DNA of 50,848 bases from Thiotrichales bacterium (GTDB lineage: Bacteria; Pseudomonadota; Gammaproteobacteria; Francisellales; CACEW01): the NCBI GenBank assembly GCA_947478525.1, contig CANJVU010000014.1:1-50848 (forward strand), written 5' to 3'. Positions 1-8,311 of this stretch are shown piece after piece. Numbering within the stretch: position 1 is the stretch's first letter; the number at the start of each line of letters is the position of its first letter. The notes under the pieces are model-generated. The model was not told where the DNA came from, searched no databases, and saw only the letters and a program-made list of their open reading frames with translations. A program made the position numbers and the translations under genes.

Positions 1-90
1 TTATCGAGACCGGAAATGACAGTTATCGCTTTAAGAATCGGAGCTAAATTTAGGCAAAAAAACCGGTTTAAGTAACGGTCAAATTTGACT

Positions 91-149
91 ACCTAGGGGG
101 GTCAGTTTTGGACGCTGAAAGGGGGTGAATTTTGGATGCTGATTGACAA
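91..149 (-). mobile_element. IS21-like insertion sequence end (left copy)
   Basis: A 59-base segment recurs as an almost exact inverted copy near 15627-15684. Read on the minus strand it starts with TGTCAATCAG and then holds two imperfect tandem copies of a unit of the form CAGCRTCCAAAAYTSACCCCC. A terminal TG followed by tandem subrepeats of the inverted repeat is the layout of IS21-family ends. The outer edge is near 149, so the rest of the element would lie to the left, where only about 90 bases are visible. No istA or istB reading frame is visible. The family assignment rests on end architecture only. Confidence 0.5.
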
Positions 150-1149
150 ACGGGTTGTTGAAAAGCATCAGAAGGATATTAATAACTTTCTTGGCTATGC
201 CGGATATAGCTACAAAGTAGAGATTGCTGGCGAAGGTGAGCAGGCGCAACTGAAACTGCTTCATATTGATCACACACAACACCTCAGCGGAGGCAATCAA
301 CACCTTAGCTTTGGAGAGAAAAACGCATTTGCCATTGTTCTTTTTATGTATGAATGCCTCTCCAAAAATCCAAATTTAGTTATTCTTGATGATCCGATTT
401 CTTCGTTCGATAAGAACAAAAAATACGCCATTCTTGAAATGCTCTTTCATCGTGATTCGGATTCGTGTTTGAAGAACAAGACTGTGTTGATGCTTACACA
501 TGACGTGGAGCCTATCATCGATACCATCAAGTCGCTATCTCACAAGTTCAACAATCAAACGTCAGCCTCTTTTTTGAGGTTGGCTGGTAGCCAAATTAGC
601 GAATACAACATTGAAAAAAACGATATACAAACATTTTCCCAGATTTGTAAGAGTGCACTTGGCTCAGACAAGGATGATATTATCAAGTTAATCTACATGC
701 GGCGCGTTTTTGAAATTGTTGATGACAAGGGTGATGCTTATCAGGTTCTGTCTAACGTGTTGCACCAGAGAGAACGTGCGATTGATACCCGTGAACCTAA
801 AGATACGGATGGTAACTACCCAGGAATGGATGAAGCTAAGCTTTCGGAAGGATGCCGTGGTATAAAGAGACAATTAGAAAACTTTTCCTATCCCGATATT
901 TTGAAGCGAGTTTCTGATATCAATGCGCTAAAGTTACTGTATTGTGCGTCCACGAATGGATATGAAAAGCTTCAGATTTTTCGGCTTTTAGGGCAGGATG
1001 TTGAAAATTCCGTAATAAAAAAATTTATCAACGAAGCCTACCACATCGAGAACGAATTTATCTGCCAGCTTGATCCAGCCAAATTTGACACTATTCCAGA
1101 ATATGTGATCGCAGAGTGTGACAAAACTATTGAGGGAGTAGTGGGCTAG
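136..1149 (+). pseudogene. AAA ATPase (RloC/PrrC/AAA_13-like), 5'-truncated
   Basis: This is the C-terminal half of an SMC/ABC-like ATPase. An ABC-type signature (LSFGEKNAFAIVLF) lies at about residues 57-70, Walker B with catalytic acid (LVILDDPISSFD) at 81-92, and an H-loop-like LTHD near 120. A C-terminal helical region of about 200 residues follows. There is no Walker A, so the protein cannot bind ATP in the usual way and its N-terminal part is missing. The ATG at 136 and the first four codons lie inside the IS21-like end, so the present start is a by-product of the insertion and not the native start. ATPases of this class often accompany type I restriction loci, and an hsdR remnant follows. 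A function in phage defence or as an anticodon nuclease relative is inference. Confidence 0.7.
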
Positions 1150-1255
1150 AGAAATTGAATGTGGATAATTTTCAGATAAATGAGAAATACCTTTCTCACA
1201 TTCCAGCTTTGTAACTCTTAATTGACTTTTTATCAATCAATTTAAATATGGGAGT

Positions 1256-1527
1256 AATCCTGAGATTCCTATTGTCGTTGATAAGCTGGTGACGGGTTTT
1301 GACGCTCCACTAAACGCAGTTCTTTAATGCGTAGAGAGCATAGGTTGCTTGTGCTGGTCAATCGTCTTCATGAAGGAAAGGAATTCGGTTTTATTGTTGA
1401 CTATACAAATGTCCTCGGTGAACTGGATAAAGCACTTACAATGTATAGTGCGTTTGAAGGATTCAATGCATCCGACCTTGCCGGAACAGTATTTCGACTA
1501 TTTTGCAATTTTAAACCGGACTTTTAA
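1256..1527 (+). pseudogene. Type I restriction enzyme R subunit (hsdR) fragment
   Basis: Bases 1256-1327 read as a helicase motif segment (VVDKLVTGFDAPLNAVL) ending in a stop. From about 1345 another frame continues with VNRLHEGKEFGFIVDY, then LGELDKALTMYSAFEGF. Both match the order found in HsdR motor domains, where the TGFDAP segment is followed by the arginine-finger region and then this linker. A stop codon, a frame change and a short internal deletion show it is dead. Neither the nuclease domain nor the rest of the motor is present. Together with the truncated ATPase upstream it marks the eroded end of a type I restriction-modification locus. Confidence 0.75.
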
Positions 1528-1701
1528 ATAATCAAAATCTTTTTTATTCCTTCATTTGCAAGGCATTCAGGGTTAATTTCTTTCCGAAAATTCCGTCAAT
1601 TTTTCGTGTTTAATCCTCAATGTTTGTTGCAGGCAGCTCTCTTTAACATTACCCATGAGCAACGTGCTCATTAGAAGGTGAAAATGTTGGAGGAGAATGT
1701 C
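1528..1701. other. Non-coding gap between hsdR remnant and excisionase-like gene
   Basis: No reading frame, strong hairpin or RNA gene is apparent here. The only clear element is the ribosome binding site GGAGGAG at about 1689-1695 for the next gene. Confidence 0.4.
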
Positions 1702-1908
1702 ATGGAACCACGATTAATCAGATTGAAAGAAGCACCAAAATACCTAGGGATGAGTAAAAATTGGTTTAATGCAGAAGTGAGACCATATATTGCCGAATTT
1801 CGATTAAGCAAACAAGCAGTATCATTTGACAGACTTGACTTAGACACTTGGATTGAGCAAACTAAGCCTGCGGTGAAAGTCCCTTTATCAGTCAACAGGA
1901 GTAACTGA
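1702..1908 (+). CDS. AlpA/excisionase-like small DNA-binding protein
   Basis: This 68-residue protein has a predicted winged helix-turn-helix near its N-terminus: RLKEAPKYLGMSKNWFN, then a second half ending in FDRLDLDTWIEQ. That pattern is typical of AlpA-like and MerR-type excisionases, which direct prophage and island integrases towards excision. The start was set at 1702 because GGAGGAG lies about seven bases upstream; an in-frame ATG at 1678 has no such site. It lies one base upstream of the integrase start, which suggests co-transcription and a recombination-directionality or regulatory role. That role is inferred from position and fold, not from a recognised close relative. Confidence 0.65.
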   Translation: MEPRLIRLKEAPKYLGMSKNWFNAEVRPYIAEFRLSKQAVSFDRLDLDTWIEQTKPAVKVPLSVNRSN

Positions 1909-1909
1909 T

Positions 1910-2995
1910 ATGGGATATAAAAATACGGCTGGTTTGCAGCTAAAAGCTAATGGCATTTGGTGTATAGATAAATACGTTTGGGGTAAGCGGATCTGTGAGA
2001 GTACTAAAACTCGTGATTTGGTTCAAGCTGAAGCGTACTATCTAAAAAGAGCTGAAGAGTTAAGGCAGTCTGTATTATTTGGTGTAAGACCTCAACGTAA
2101 ATTTGAGGTTGCCGCAAAGAAATATTTACGAGAAAACCAGCATAAGAAAACCATTGCTGATGATGAAATGCGTTTACGTGGGGTATTGTCTCACGTGGGA
2201 CATTTACCATTAGAAGCAGTGCATATGGGAAACTTGCAGGATTACATTGCGAAACGACGAAAAGATGGTGTAAAAACCAATACCATTAATCATGGTTTGC
2301 AGGTGGTTCGGCGAGTTTTAAACTTAGCTGCAGGTGAGTGGATTGATGATAATGGTTTAACTTGGTTGCATGCAGCACCCAAAATTAAGCTATTACCCGC
2401 TAGAGATATGAAGCGACCCTATCCACTCACCTGGGATGAACAGGTAAAATTGTTTGATGTACTACCTGATCATTTACGTAATATGGCTGTATTTGCGGTT
2501 AATACAGGACTGAGAGAAGGTAATATTCTTCGTCTTAGGTGGGCATGGGAAATGGAAGTAACCCAAGAGTGTGGAGGAAGGGTGTTTATAGTGCCAGGAG
2601 ACGATACCAAAAATGGTGAAGATCTTCTGGTAGTTATAAATCAAATTGCGAGAACAGTTATTGAATCGCAACGCGGTAAGCACCCAGAATATGTTTTTAC
2701 CTACCACAATCGATCGCTTACTGGGATGAATAATACGGCGTGGGACACGGCGCGAACAAAAGTGGGATTATCTCACTTGCGAGTGCATGATCTTCGCCAT
2801 ACCTTTGGAAGTCGCTTGAGGTCTGCTGGCGTTAGCTTTGAAGACCGACAAGATTTGCTTGGGCATAGATCAGGGAGAATAACTACTCACTACTCTATGG
2901 CTGAGCTTGAAAACTTGTATCAAGCGGCGAATAAATTGTGTGACCGAAAAAAGAGCGGATTAATTTTGAGAATGGTTTACCAAAAAGCCGCTTAA
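1910..2995 (+). CDS. int: Tyrosine integrase of a tRNA-His genomic island
   Basis: This 361-residue phage-type site-specific recombinase cuts and rejoins att sites through a covalent tyrosine intermediate. An N-terminal arm-binding region and a core-binding region (about 60-165) precede the catalytic domain. The catalytic set is visible: Arg202 (NTGLREGN), His293-Arg296 (HDLRHTF), His319 (LLGHRS) and the nucleophile Tyr328 (THYSM). It starts one base after the excisionase-like gene. It ends 78 bases from the 3' end of tRNA-His, the classical position for an integrase that uses the tRNA 3' end as its attachment site. All catalytic residues are intact, so the enzyme may be active although the neighbouring island genes are decayed. 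Confidence 0.93.
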   Translation: MGYKNTAGLQLKANGIWCIDKYVWGKRICESTKTRDLVQAEAYYLKRAEELRQSVLFGVRPQRKFEVAAKKYLRENQHKKTIADDEMRLRGVLSHVGHLPLEAVHMGNLQDYIAKRRKDGVKTNTINHGLQVVRRVLNLAAGEWIDDNGLTWLHAAPKIKLLPARDMKRPYPLTWDEQVKLFDVLPDHLRNMAVFAVNTGLREGNILRLRWAWEMEVTQECGGRVFIVPGDDTKNGEDLLVVINQIARTVIESQRGKHPEYVFTYHNRSLTGMNNTAWDTARTKVGLSHLRVHDLRHTFGSRLRSAGVSFEDRQDLLGHRSGRITTHYSMAELENLYQAANKLCDRKKSGLILRMVYQKAA

Positions 2996-3005
2996 AAGTA
3001 GGGGG

Positions 3006-3023
3006 GTCACGCAAAAGTCACGC
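3006..3023 (+). repeat. Direct GTCACGC repeats between int and tRNA-His
   Basis: Two copies of GTCACGC (3006-3012 and 3017-3023) are separated by AAAA, just after the integrase stop and 50 bases before the tRNA 3' end. Short direct repeats here fit arm-type integrase binding sites flanking the attachment core. The function is inferred from position. Confidence 0.4.
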
Positions 3024-3072
3024 GTTAGGGGAAATGTTGAAAATGGCAATCTGCTGAAAGCCTTGTGGGATA

Positions 3073-3149
3073 TGGGGTGAATGACGGGGCTCGAACCCGC
3101 GACAACCGGAATCACAATCCGGGACTCTACCAACTGAGCTACATCCACC
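3073..3149 (-). tRNA. tRNA-His (GTG)
   Basis: A complete 77-base cloverleaf includes the extra 5' G characteristic of tRNA-His, and the CCA end is encoded. The anticodon stem-loop (CCGGATT GTG ATTCCGG) gives GTG. The D-loop reads AGCTCAGTTGGTAGAG and the T-loop GGTTCGAGCC. Its 3' end faces the integrase, so it is also the likely attachment site of the island at 1-3073. Confidence 0.96.
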
Positions 3150-3166
3150 ACTGCGTGCGGAAGGGT

Positions 3167-3196
3167 ATCATAATTGATAGGTCGTGCTCAAGTAAA
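3167..3196 (-). promoter_or_regulatory. Candidate sigma70 promoter for tRNA-His
   Basis: On the minus strand TTTACT (3196-3191) and TATGAT (3172-3167) are 18 bases apart, and the -10 box ends 17 bases before the tRNA 5' end. Judged by eye only. Confidence 0.4.
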
Positions 3197-3198
3197 AA

Positions 3199-4323
3199 TT
3201 AACGAATCCAGTGTTTTAATATTTGCCAGGAGACAAACTCAATGGCGTATTGGATGGTTTCCTGGCCGCGCAGAAAAATGATTTGTTGGGCATGATGGGT
3301 TTTGCCAGCGTGATTAAGCGTCACGCGAATTTCCGTTTGATGTTGCCCTGGTTGTAAGTGCCAGAAGGCTTCCAACCCTTCAACACTCACTGCATAATCA
3401 GAGGGTAATGGTTCAGGCTGATAGACTACATTAAGCGCATGATGATTTTGCGGTGTCATCAACGCAACTGCGATGGCGCCTTTGGTGGCATTATCATACA
3501 GCGCAATAGGATGTTTTAAGTTGCCTAGAGCGTGTTGTAATTGAGTCGATAAGTTACTGTTTTCGGTAGTGACCAAATAGGGTGATACAATTTCATATAC
3601 GCCAGATTTAATCGCCTCTGAGCGTTCAGATTCATCTAAGTGTAATTTGATGTCAACAAAGGGGTAGTGGGCGCGATAACCAAATTGTAGTTGGTATGGT
3701 TTGCCGAAGATTTCGAGTGTTTCGGCAATGGCGGACTCACTGACGCCCATTAAGCGCCAACGGTAAAGCCGATGGTTACTGGTAAACTGTTGCTGTTCAA
3801 GCAACGGCACCACAAAATTATGAAATAAGGGCAAACATTCTCGAGGGGGCCCCGGCAGCATAAAAATCCATTGTTGACGGTGTTGCACGGCGCAGCCATC
3901 AGCCGTGCCATTAACATTGGGAAAAATGGTCGCATCTTTGGGAAAGAACGCTTGTTGTTTGTTTATTTCAGGAATGGGTATGTTGCGTTTTGCAAGTCGA
4001 TCCACAATGCGTTGCCAGGAGGCTTCATTAAAGATAAGCGGTTGTTGAGTGGCTGCTGCAACAATGTCCCGCGTACAATCATCTGAAGTAGGGCCCAGGC
4101 CACCAATAGTAATTACGCCATCATGTCGTTTGAGCAAGAACTCAAGGCCCGCTTTAAGATTATCCAATGAATCGTCGACCACCACATGTTCGCCAATATC
4201 AATGCCTAGTAATTGTAAGCTCTGCGCAATTTGTTGGCCATTGGTGTTGAGGATTTCACCACCGACCAATTCAGAGCCAGTAGCTAATAATCCAACGCGC
4301 TTAATGTTGGTGTGAGTGGTCAT
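3199..4323 (-). CDS. cinA: CinA family protein (competence/damage-inducible protein A-like)
   Basis: This 374-residue protein carries the MoaB/MogA-like CinA N-terminal domain. It shows LATGSELVGGEILNTNG at the start, GGLGPTSDD about residue 75, and MLPGPPREC near 160. CinA proteins act in NAD recycling as pyrophosphatase and/or NMN deamidase. The C-terminal part here (about 250-374) is diverged and does not clearly show the NMN-deamidase domain, so the catalytic scope is uncertain. The start was placed at 4323, where AGGA precedes ATG and the family N-terminus begins. That gives a 23-base overlap with the end of the metal exporter gene, so the two are probably co-transcribed. Confidence 0.85.
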   Translation of the reverse strand: MTTHTNIKRVGLLATGSELVGGEILNTNGQQIAQSLQLLGIDIGEHVVVDDSLDNLKAGLEFLLKRHDGVITIGGLGPTSDDCTRDIVAAATQQPLIFNEASWQRIVDRLAKRNIPIPEINKQQAFFPKDATIFPNVNGTADGCAVQHRQQWIFMLPGPPRECLPLFHNFVVPLLEQQQFTSNHRLYRWRLMGVSESAIAETLEIFGKPYQLQFGYRAHYPFVDIKLHLDESERSEAIKSGVYEIVSPYLVTTENSNLSTQLQHALGNLKHPIALYDNATKGAIAVALMTPQNHHALNVVYQPEPLPSDYAVSVEGLEAFWHLQPGQHQTEIRVTLNHAGKTHHAQQIIFLRGQETIQYAIEFVSWQILKHWIR

Positions 4324-5341
4324 GGCCACAGGATCCTTTTTTGGGTGAATGAGGCTCTTGCCTGTCTGCCTTATGGTCGTGAACATGTTCGGCATGATCG
4401 TGGTCATCGTGTGCGGTTTTTGCAGGCGTAACGCACGAATGGATCGTGTCACATGACGCGCCATCACCGCGTTCAATCTGAATGGTGATATGCTGAATGT
4501 TAAATTGTTGTCTGAGATTTTGCTCAATGGCTTGGCGCTCAGTGTCAGTAAGCTCGCGCGCCGGAATCAGCAAGTGCACGGTGAGGGCGTTTTCACGCGT
4601 ACTCAATCCCCATACATGTAAATCATGCACGCCGGTAACGCCATCAATTTTTTCCAGGTAGTCTTTGATATCAATAATATCCACATTGCTGGGAACGCCA
4701 TCCATAATTAATCTCAACGAATCTTTCATTAAACTCCAGGTGCCCCAGAGAATAACGAGCGCAATGATCAGGCCAGCGATAGGGTCAAGAAATTCCCACT
4801 GTGTAAAATAGATGATTCCAGCAATCACCACCACGCCGAGGGAGATCAATGCATCATACACTAAGTGGATAAACGCGCTTTTAAGATTCAAGTCTTCTTT
4901 GGCACCTTTAGCAAACAATAACGCGGTACCTCCGTTCACTAAAATTCCTACCAGCGCAACAATCATCACGGCCTGGCTGGTCATGGGAGAAGGGTGGACA
5001 AATTTTTCAACGGCTTCGCGTAGAATGAGTAGCACGCTGAGCAACAATACAATGGCATTGGTGAGTGACGCAATAATGGTGGTGCGTTTAAATCCATAGC
5101 TATAACGCTCTGAGGCTTTTTTACTGAGCAATAATGCGGCGATCCAGGAAAATATTAATCCCAGAACATCTCCCAGGTTATGTCCAGCATCTGCCAATAA
5201 ACTGGTAGAATGTGCGACATAGGCGTACTTTGCTTCAATGAGCACGTACCCGGCGTTGGCTAAAATGGCAATCATAAAAGCCAGGCTAAATCGATCGGGC
5301 GCTACGTGGCTGTGCCCGGCGTGGCTATGATCATGTCCCAT
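4301..5341 (-). CDS. Cation diffusion facilitator (CzcD/ZitB-like zinc exporter)
   Basis: This 346-residue inner-membrane exporter exchanges Zn2+ or a related divalent metal for protons. Six membrane helices are predicted. The metal site is visible in helix 2 (LLADAGHNLGDV, a HxxxD pattern) and in helix 5 (HLVYDALISLGVV). A cytosolic domain with HVWGLSTRENALTVHLL follows. Both termini are rich in histidine (MGHDHSHAGHSH and GHDHSHQH), which is usual for zinc-type members of the family. The metal specificity is not proven by sequence. It is read divergently from the OmpA-like gene and overlaps cinA. Confidence 0.9.
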   Translation of the reverse strand: MGHDHSHAGHSHVAPDRFSLAFMIAILANAGYVLIEAKYAYVAHSTSLLADAGHNLGDVLGLIFSWIAALLLSKKASERYSYGFKRTTIIASLTNAIVLLLSVLLILREAVEKFVHPSPMTSQAVMIVALVGILVNGGTALLFAKGAKEDLNLKSAFIHLVYDALISLGVVVIAGIIYFTQWEFLDPIAGLIIALVILWGTWSLMKDSLRLIMDGVPSNVDIIDIKDYLEKIDGVTGVHDLHVWGLSTRENALTVHLLIPARELTDTERQAIEQNLRQQFNIQHITIQIERGDGASCDTIHSCVTPAKTAHDDHDHAEHVHDHKADRQEPHSPKKGSCGHDHSHQH

Positions 5342-5434
5342 GAAAATACTCCTAAACTGTGGCCAATAGTCGTTGAAACAAGATTATATGCAAATTAGAT
5401 GAAATTGGCCATGGAAGTTTTAATTTTGATGCGT

Positions 5435-5440
5435 TATAAT
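5435..5440 (+). promoter_or_regulatory. -10 element of the ompA-like gene promoter
   Basis: A consensus TATAAT lies 55 bases before the start codon. Seventeen bases further up TGGAAG is a weak -35 match. The gene has its own terminator downstream, so it is probably monocistronic. Confidence 0.45.
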
Positions 5441-5494
5441 CGCCCTGGTTTTATCGTAAGCCGCCAAAAAATTTCAATAAAATAGAGGGATATC

Positions 5495-6547
5495 ATGAAG
5501 AAAAGTATATTAGCAATCGCCGTATTATCAAGCTGTATCGCAGGTTCTGCAATGGCTTACTCACAGCCAGATGTGGGTGGAAGATATTTTGTTAGCCCAC
5601 AATTTGGCATGTATTTTACCGACGATAAGCGTCACTTAGAAAATGGCGGTATGTTCGGTTTGGCGGGTGGTTATAATGTTAATAACAATATCACTTTCCA
5701 AGCGATCGCAAGTGATATAAGCACCAGCCCCAATGGTTACTACATACGCGCTGAAGGCTTATACAACTTCCCAATGACTGCGTTGCCTGTTGTTCCTTAT
5801 ATCGCTGGGGGCGTGGGTGCGCTGAAGGTCAATGATTCTGGTATGGCAGTAGATGGTGGTTTTGGCTTTAAATATTATGTCAACAATAACGTAGGTGTTG
5901 GCATTGATTACCGCCATGTATGGCAAGTTACGACCGGCCTCTATAATGACAACCTGTTAGATGTTGGCATCACCTGGACCTTTGGTGGCACCAATTGGTT
6001 GGGCATGCCCGTGTCTGCAGCGCCAGCACCTGCCGCTCAGTATCAGCCACAAGCGTTAACTGTAAGCCAACAAAAAGCAGTGGCTCAAGCCAAACAAACC
6101 TTGAAATACGTATTGCCACAAGGTGTTGAGCAATGTGGTGTAAACGGTGCAACTCCGCAAGATGGTTGTATCACTATTGCGGGCAATCAAGTCACCATGC
6201 ATTTGGATATTAAGTTTCAACAAAACGTAGCGACCATCGGTGGTCAATTTGCACCCGCAATCGTGCGTTTGGCAACGTTTATGAATACCTATCCAACCAC
6301 CAATGCTACTTTATACGGTTATGCGAGCAGCGAAGGTCCTTTGTCGTTCAACCAAAAGCTTTCTTTGCATCGTGCCAATCAAGTGAAAAACTATTTGGTT
6401 AATAAGCAAAGCATTAATGTTGCGCGTATTCAAACTGTTGGTATGGGCATCCAAAATCCTATTGCTGATAACAAAACCAACATGGGTCGTCAAAAGAACC
6501 GTCGTGTAGAAGCGGCTGTAACGGTACCAATGCAAGTTCAATCATAA
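5495..6547 (+). CDS. OmpA-family outer membrane protein
   Basis: This 350-residue outer membrane protein begins with a clear signal peptide (MKKSILAIAVLSSCIAGSAMA, cleaved before YSQ). Residues about 25-165 are glycine/aromatic-rich amphipathic strands fitting an eight-stranded OmpA-like barrel, ending in LLDVGITWTFGG. A proline/alanine linker leads to a C-terminal OmpA/MotB-like domain (about 220-345) with LSLHRANQVKNYL and GRQKNRRVEAAV. The usual D in the peptidoglycan-binding loop (DxxG pattern) is replaced: the loop reads YGYASSEG. Binding to diaminopimelate may therefore be altered. A good ribosome binding site (AGAGGG) precedes the start. Confidence 0.9.
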   Translation: MKKSILAIAVLSSCIAGSAMAYSQPDVGGRYFVSPQFGMYFTDDKRHLENGGMFGLAGGYNVNNNITFQAIASDISTSPNGYYIRAEGLYNFPMTALPVVPYIAGGVGALKVNDSGMAVDGGFGFKYYVNNNVGVGIDYRHVWQVTTGLYNDNLLDVGITWTFGGTNWLGMPVSAAPAPAAQYQPQALTVSQQKAVAQAKQTLKYVLPQGVEQCGVNGATPQDGCITIAGNQVTMHLDIKFQQNVATIGGQFAPAIVRLATFMNTYPTTNATLYGYASSEGPLSFNQKLSLHRANQVKNYLVNKQSINVARIQTVGMGIQNPIADNKTNMGRQKNRRVEAAVTVPMQVQS

Positions 6548-6569
6548 TTATTGAGCTGTGCTATAATCA

Positions 6570-6604
6570 AAACCGTAGTAGCGTAATGCTGCTGCGGTTT
6601 TTTA
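6570..6604 (+). terminator. Rho-independent terminator after ompA-like gene
   Basis: A 13-bp stem (AAACCGTAGTAGC pairing with GCTGCTGCGGTTT, two G-U pairs) closes on a GTAAT loop and is followed by a T-rich run. It separates the porin from the ABC ATPase gene. Confidence 0.85.
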
Positions 6605-6617
6605 TTTTGGAGTCGAT

Positions 6618-7310
6618 ATGTCTGCGTTGATTCAACTACACAATATTCGCAAGTCCTACCAGATTGGTGACCAGGTACAGCAGGTGTTGCAAGGCGTTAA
6701 TTTGAATGTTGAAATTGGCGAAATCGTATCGATTATGGGGCAATCCGGCTCTGGCAAAAGTACCCTGATGAACATTATCGGATTACTGGACCGACCAGAT
6801 AGCGGTCACTATCATTTTTTAGGAAATGCCGTAGAGACCTTAAGTGCCGATCAACTGGCTGAAATACGGAATCAAAAAGTCGGATTCGTGTTTCAGTCTT
6901 TTTTCTTATTGCCGCGTATGACTGCGTTACAAAATGTCGGTTTACCGCTGATGTACCGGGGCGGGTTAAATGAAGCAGAAATAGAACAGCGCTCTTTGGA
7001 AATATTGGAAAAAGTAGGTATGGTCAAATGGGCCAAGCATCGCCCAACCGAATTATCTGGAGGGCAGCAACAGCGTGTTGCCATTGCGCGAGCCTTGGTG
7101 GGAAAGCCAGCGATTGTGTTGGCCGATGAACCAACCGGAGCGCTGGATCCTAAAATTGGTACGGAGATTTTAGATTTATTCATTAACCTTAATGAACAAG
7201 AACAAACGACGCTGATAATTATTACTCATGATCCGAAAGTGGCTGCACGTTGCTGGCACCGGGTTAAAATGGTCGATGGTCACATTGTTGAGGCAGTTAA
7301 ACACCTATGA
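6618..7310 (+). CDS. ABC transporter ATP-binding protein (LolD/MacB/FtsE-like)
   Basis: This 230-residue ABC ATPase has every catalytic motif: Walker A GQSGSGKST (about 40-48), Q-loop FQSFFLLPRMTALQNV, signature LSGGQQQRVAIARAL (about 143-157), Walker B IVLADEPTGALD and H-loop ITHD. Length and motif spellings match the LolD/MacB/FtsE group, which energises export or extraction without substrate transport across a classical channel. Such proteins work with an FtsX-type permease, but no permease gene is adjacent. Instead it overlaps a TerC-like membrane protein gene by four bases (ATGA), suggesting translational coupling. Its true partner is unknown. Confidence 0.9.
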   Translation: MSALIQLHNIRKSYQIGDQVQQVLQGVNLNVEIGEIVSIMGQSGSGKSTLMNIIGLLDRPDSGHYHFLGNAVETLSADQLAEIRNQKVGFVFQSFFLLPRMTALQNVGLPLMYRGGLNEAEIEQRSLEILEKVGMVKWAKHRPTELSGGQQQRVAIARALVGKPAIVLADEPTGALDPKIGTEILDLFINLNEQEQTTLIIITHDPKVAARCWHRVKMVDGHIVEAVKHL

Positions 7311-8311
7311 ATAACTTAGTTTGGCGTTACTTTGGCAGCTCATTTCTGGTCAGCTTACTCGGAATTATCTTGGTTTTCGTGCTCACCCAGCAGTGGAATG
7401 CGGTTTACTTGACCCTGGTGTTAAGTTTTTTAGAATTATCGCTGAGCTTTGATAACGCCGTGGTCAACGCCAAAATGTTGCAGCACATGAGTCCACAATG
7501 GCAAAAGCGCTTTGTCTGGTGGGGGATTCTGATTGCCGTAGTAGGAATGCGTTTAATCTTTCCGATTTTATTGGTGTACGCATCAACTGCACAAACATTG
7601 GGTCATGTGATTTATTCGGCACTGTACGAACCCAAAGAATACGCTCAGGCACTGGAAGCGGGGTATCCATTAATTAGTGCTTTTGGTGGGTCGTTTTTAT
7701 TAATGGTGTTTTTTCATTTCTTGCTCAATGCACACCGTTCTGTTATTTGGCTCTCGTGGATTGAACAAAATCGGTTGATCACGCGATTATCCAAATACTG
7801 GTGGATGCCTTTATTACTAACGGCCATTATTGGGATATTCTTTTGTTGGATGGAACCGGGGGTTGCCATCGTGGGCGCCTATCTTGCTGGAATGATTATT
7901 TATGAAGGATTGCATCACCTCTCAGCCAAAATGATGCATAACGCCATGCATGTCACCGCCAATGCTGCCAAAGTAGGATTAATTGGCTTTATTTATCTGG
8001 AAGTTTTGGATGCGTCCTTTAGCTTTGATGGGGTAATTGCGGCGTTTGCCATTTCTACCGATATCGTCGTCATTATGGTGGGGTTGGGGGTTGGCGCTCT
8101 ATTTGTGCGATCGTTAACGATTTATTTTGTGGAGCGCAAAACCCTGGCGAAGCTGGTTTACTTGGAACACGGCGCGTATTATGCCATCGGCTGTTTGGCT
8201 GTGATTATGCTGCTGAAAAATTTTCTACATATTCCCGAATGGATTTCTGGTAGCGTTGGACTGTTATTGATTGCGATTGCTTTGATTGCGTCCTTGCAAG
8301 AAGCAGCTTAA
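7307..8311 (+). CDS. TerC/DUF475-like integral membrane protein
   Basis: This 334-residue polytopic membrane protein has about eight to nine hydrophobic segments. Two acidic membrane motifs typical of TerC/DUF475 proteins are present: LSFLELSLSFDNAVVNAKML at about residues 44-63, and YLEVLDASFSFDGVIAAF in the second half. TerC-like proteins are linked to metal handling, particularly manganese export and tellurite resistance in better-studied members. The assignment of transport here is family-based. It is translationally coupled to the upstream ABC ATPase. Its stop overlaps the stop of the convergent MFS gene by four bases. Confidence 0.82.
   Translation: MNNLVWRYFGSSFLVSLLGIILVFVLTQQWNAVYLTLVLSFLELSLSFDNAVVNAKMLQHMSPQWQKRFVWWGILIAVVGMRLIFPILLVYASTAQTLGHVIYSALYEPKEYAQALEAGYPLISAFGGSFLLMVFFHFLLNAHRSVIWLSWIEQNRLITRLSKYWWMPLLLTAIIGIFFCWMEPGVAIVGAYLAGMIIYEGLHHLSAKMMHNAMHVTANAAKVGLIGFIYLEVLDASFSFDGVIAAFAISTDIVVIMVGLGVGALFVRSLTIYFVERKTLAKLVYLEHGAYYAIGCLAVIMLLKNFLHIPEWISGSVGLLLIAIALIASLQEAA

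Noticed and set aside
1349..1531. A separate small gene in the frame overlapping the hsdR remnant
   Set aside because: It is a shadow frame of the HsdR-like sequence, with no ribosome binding site and no recognisable content.
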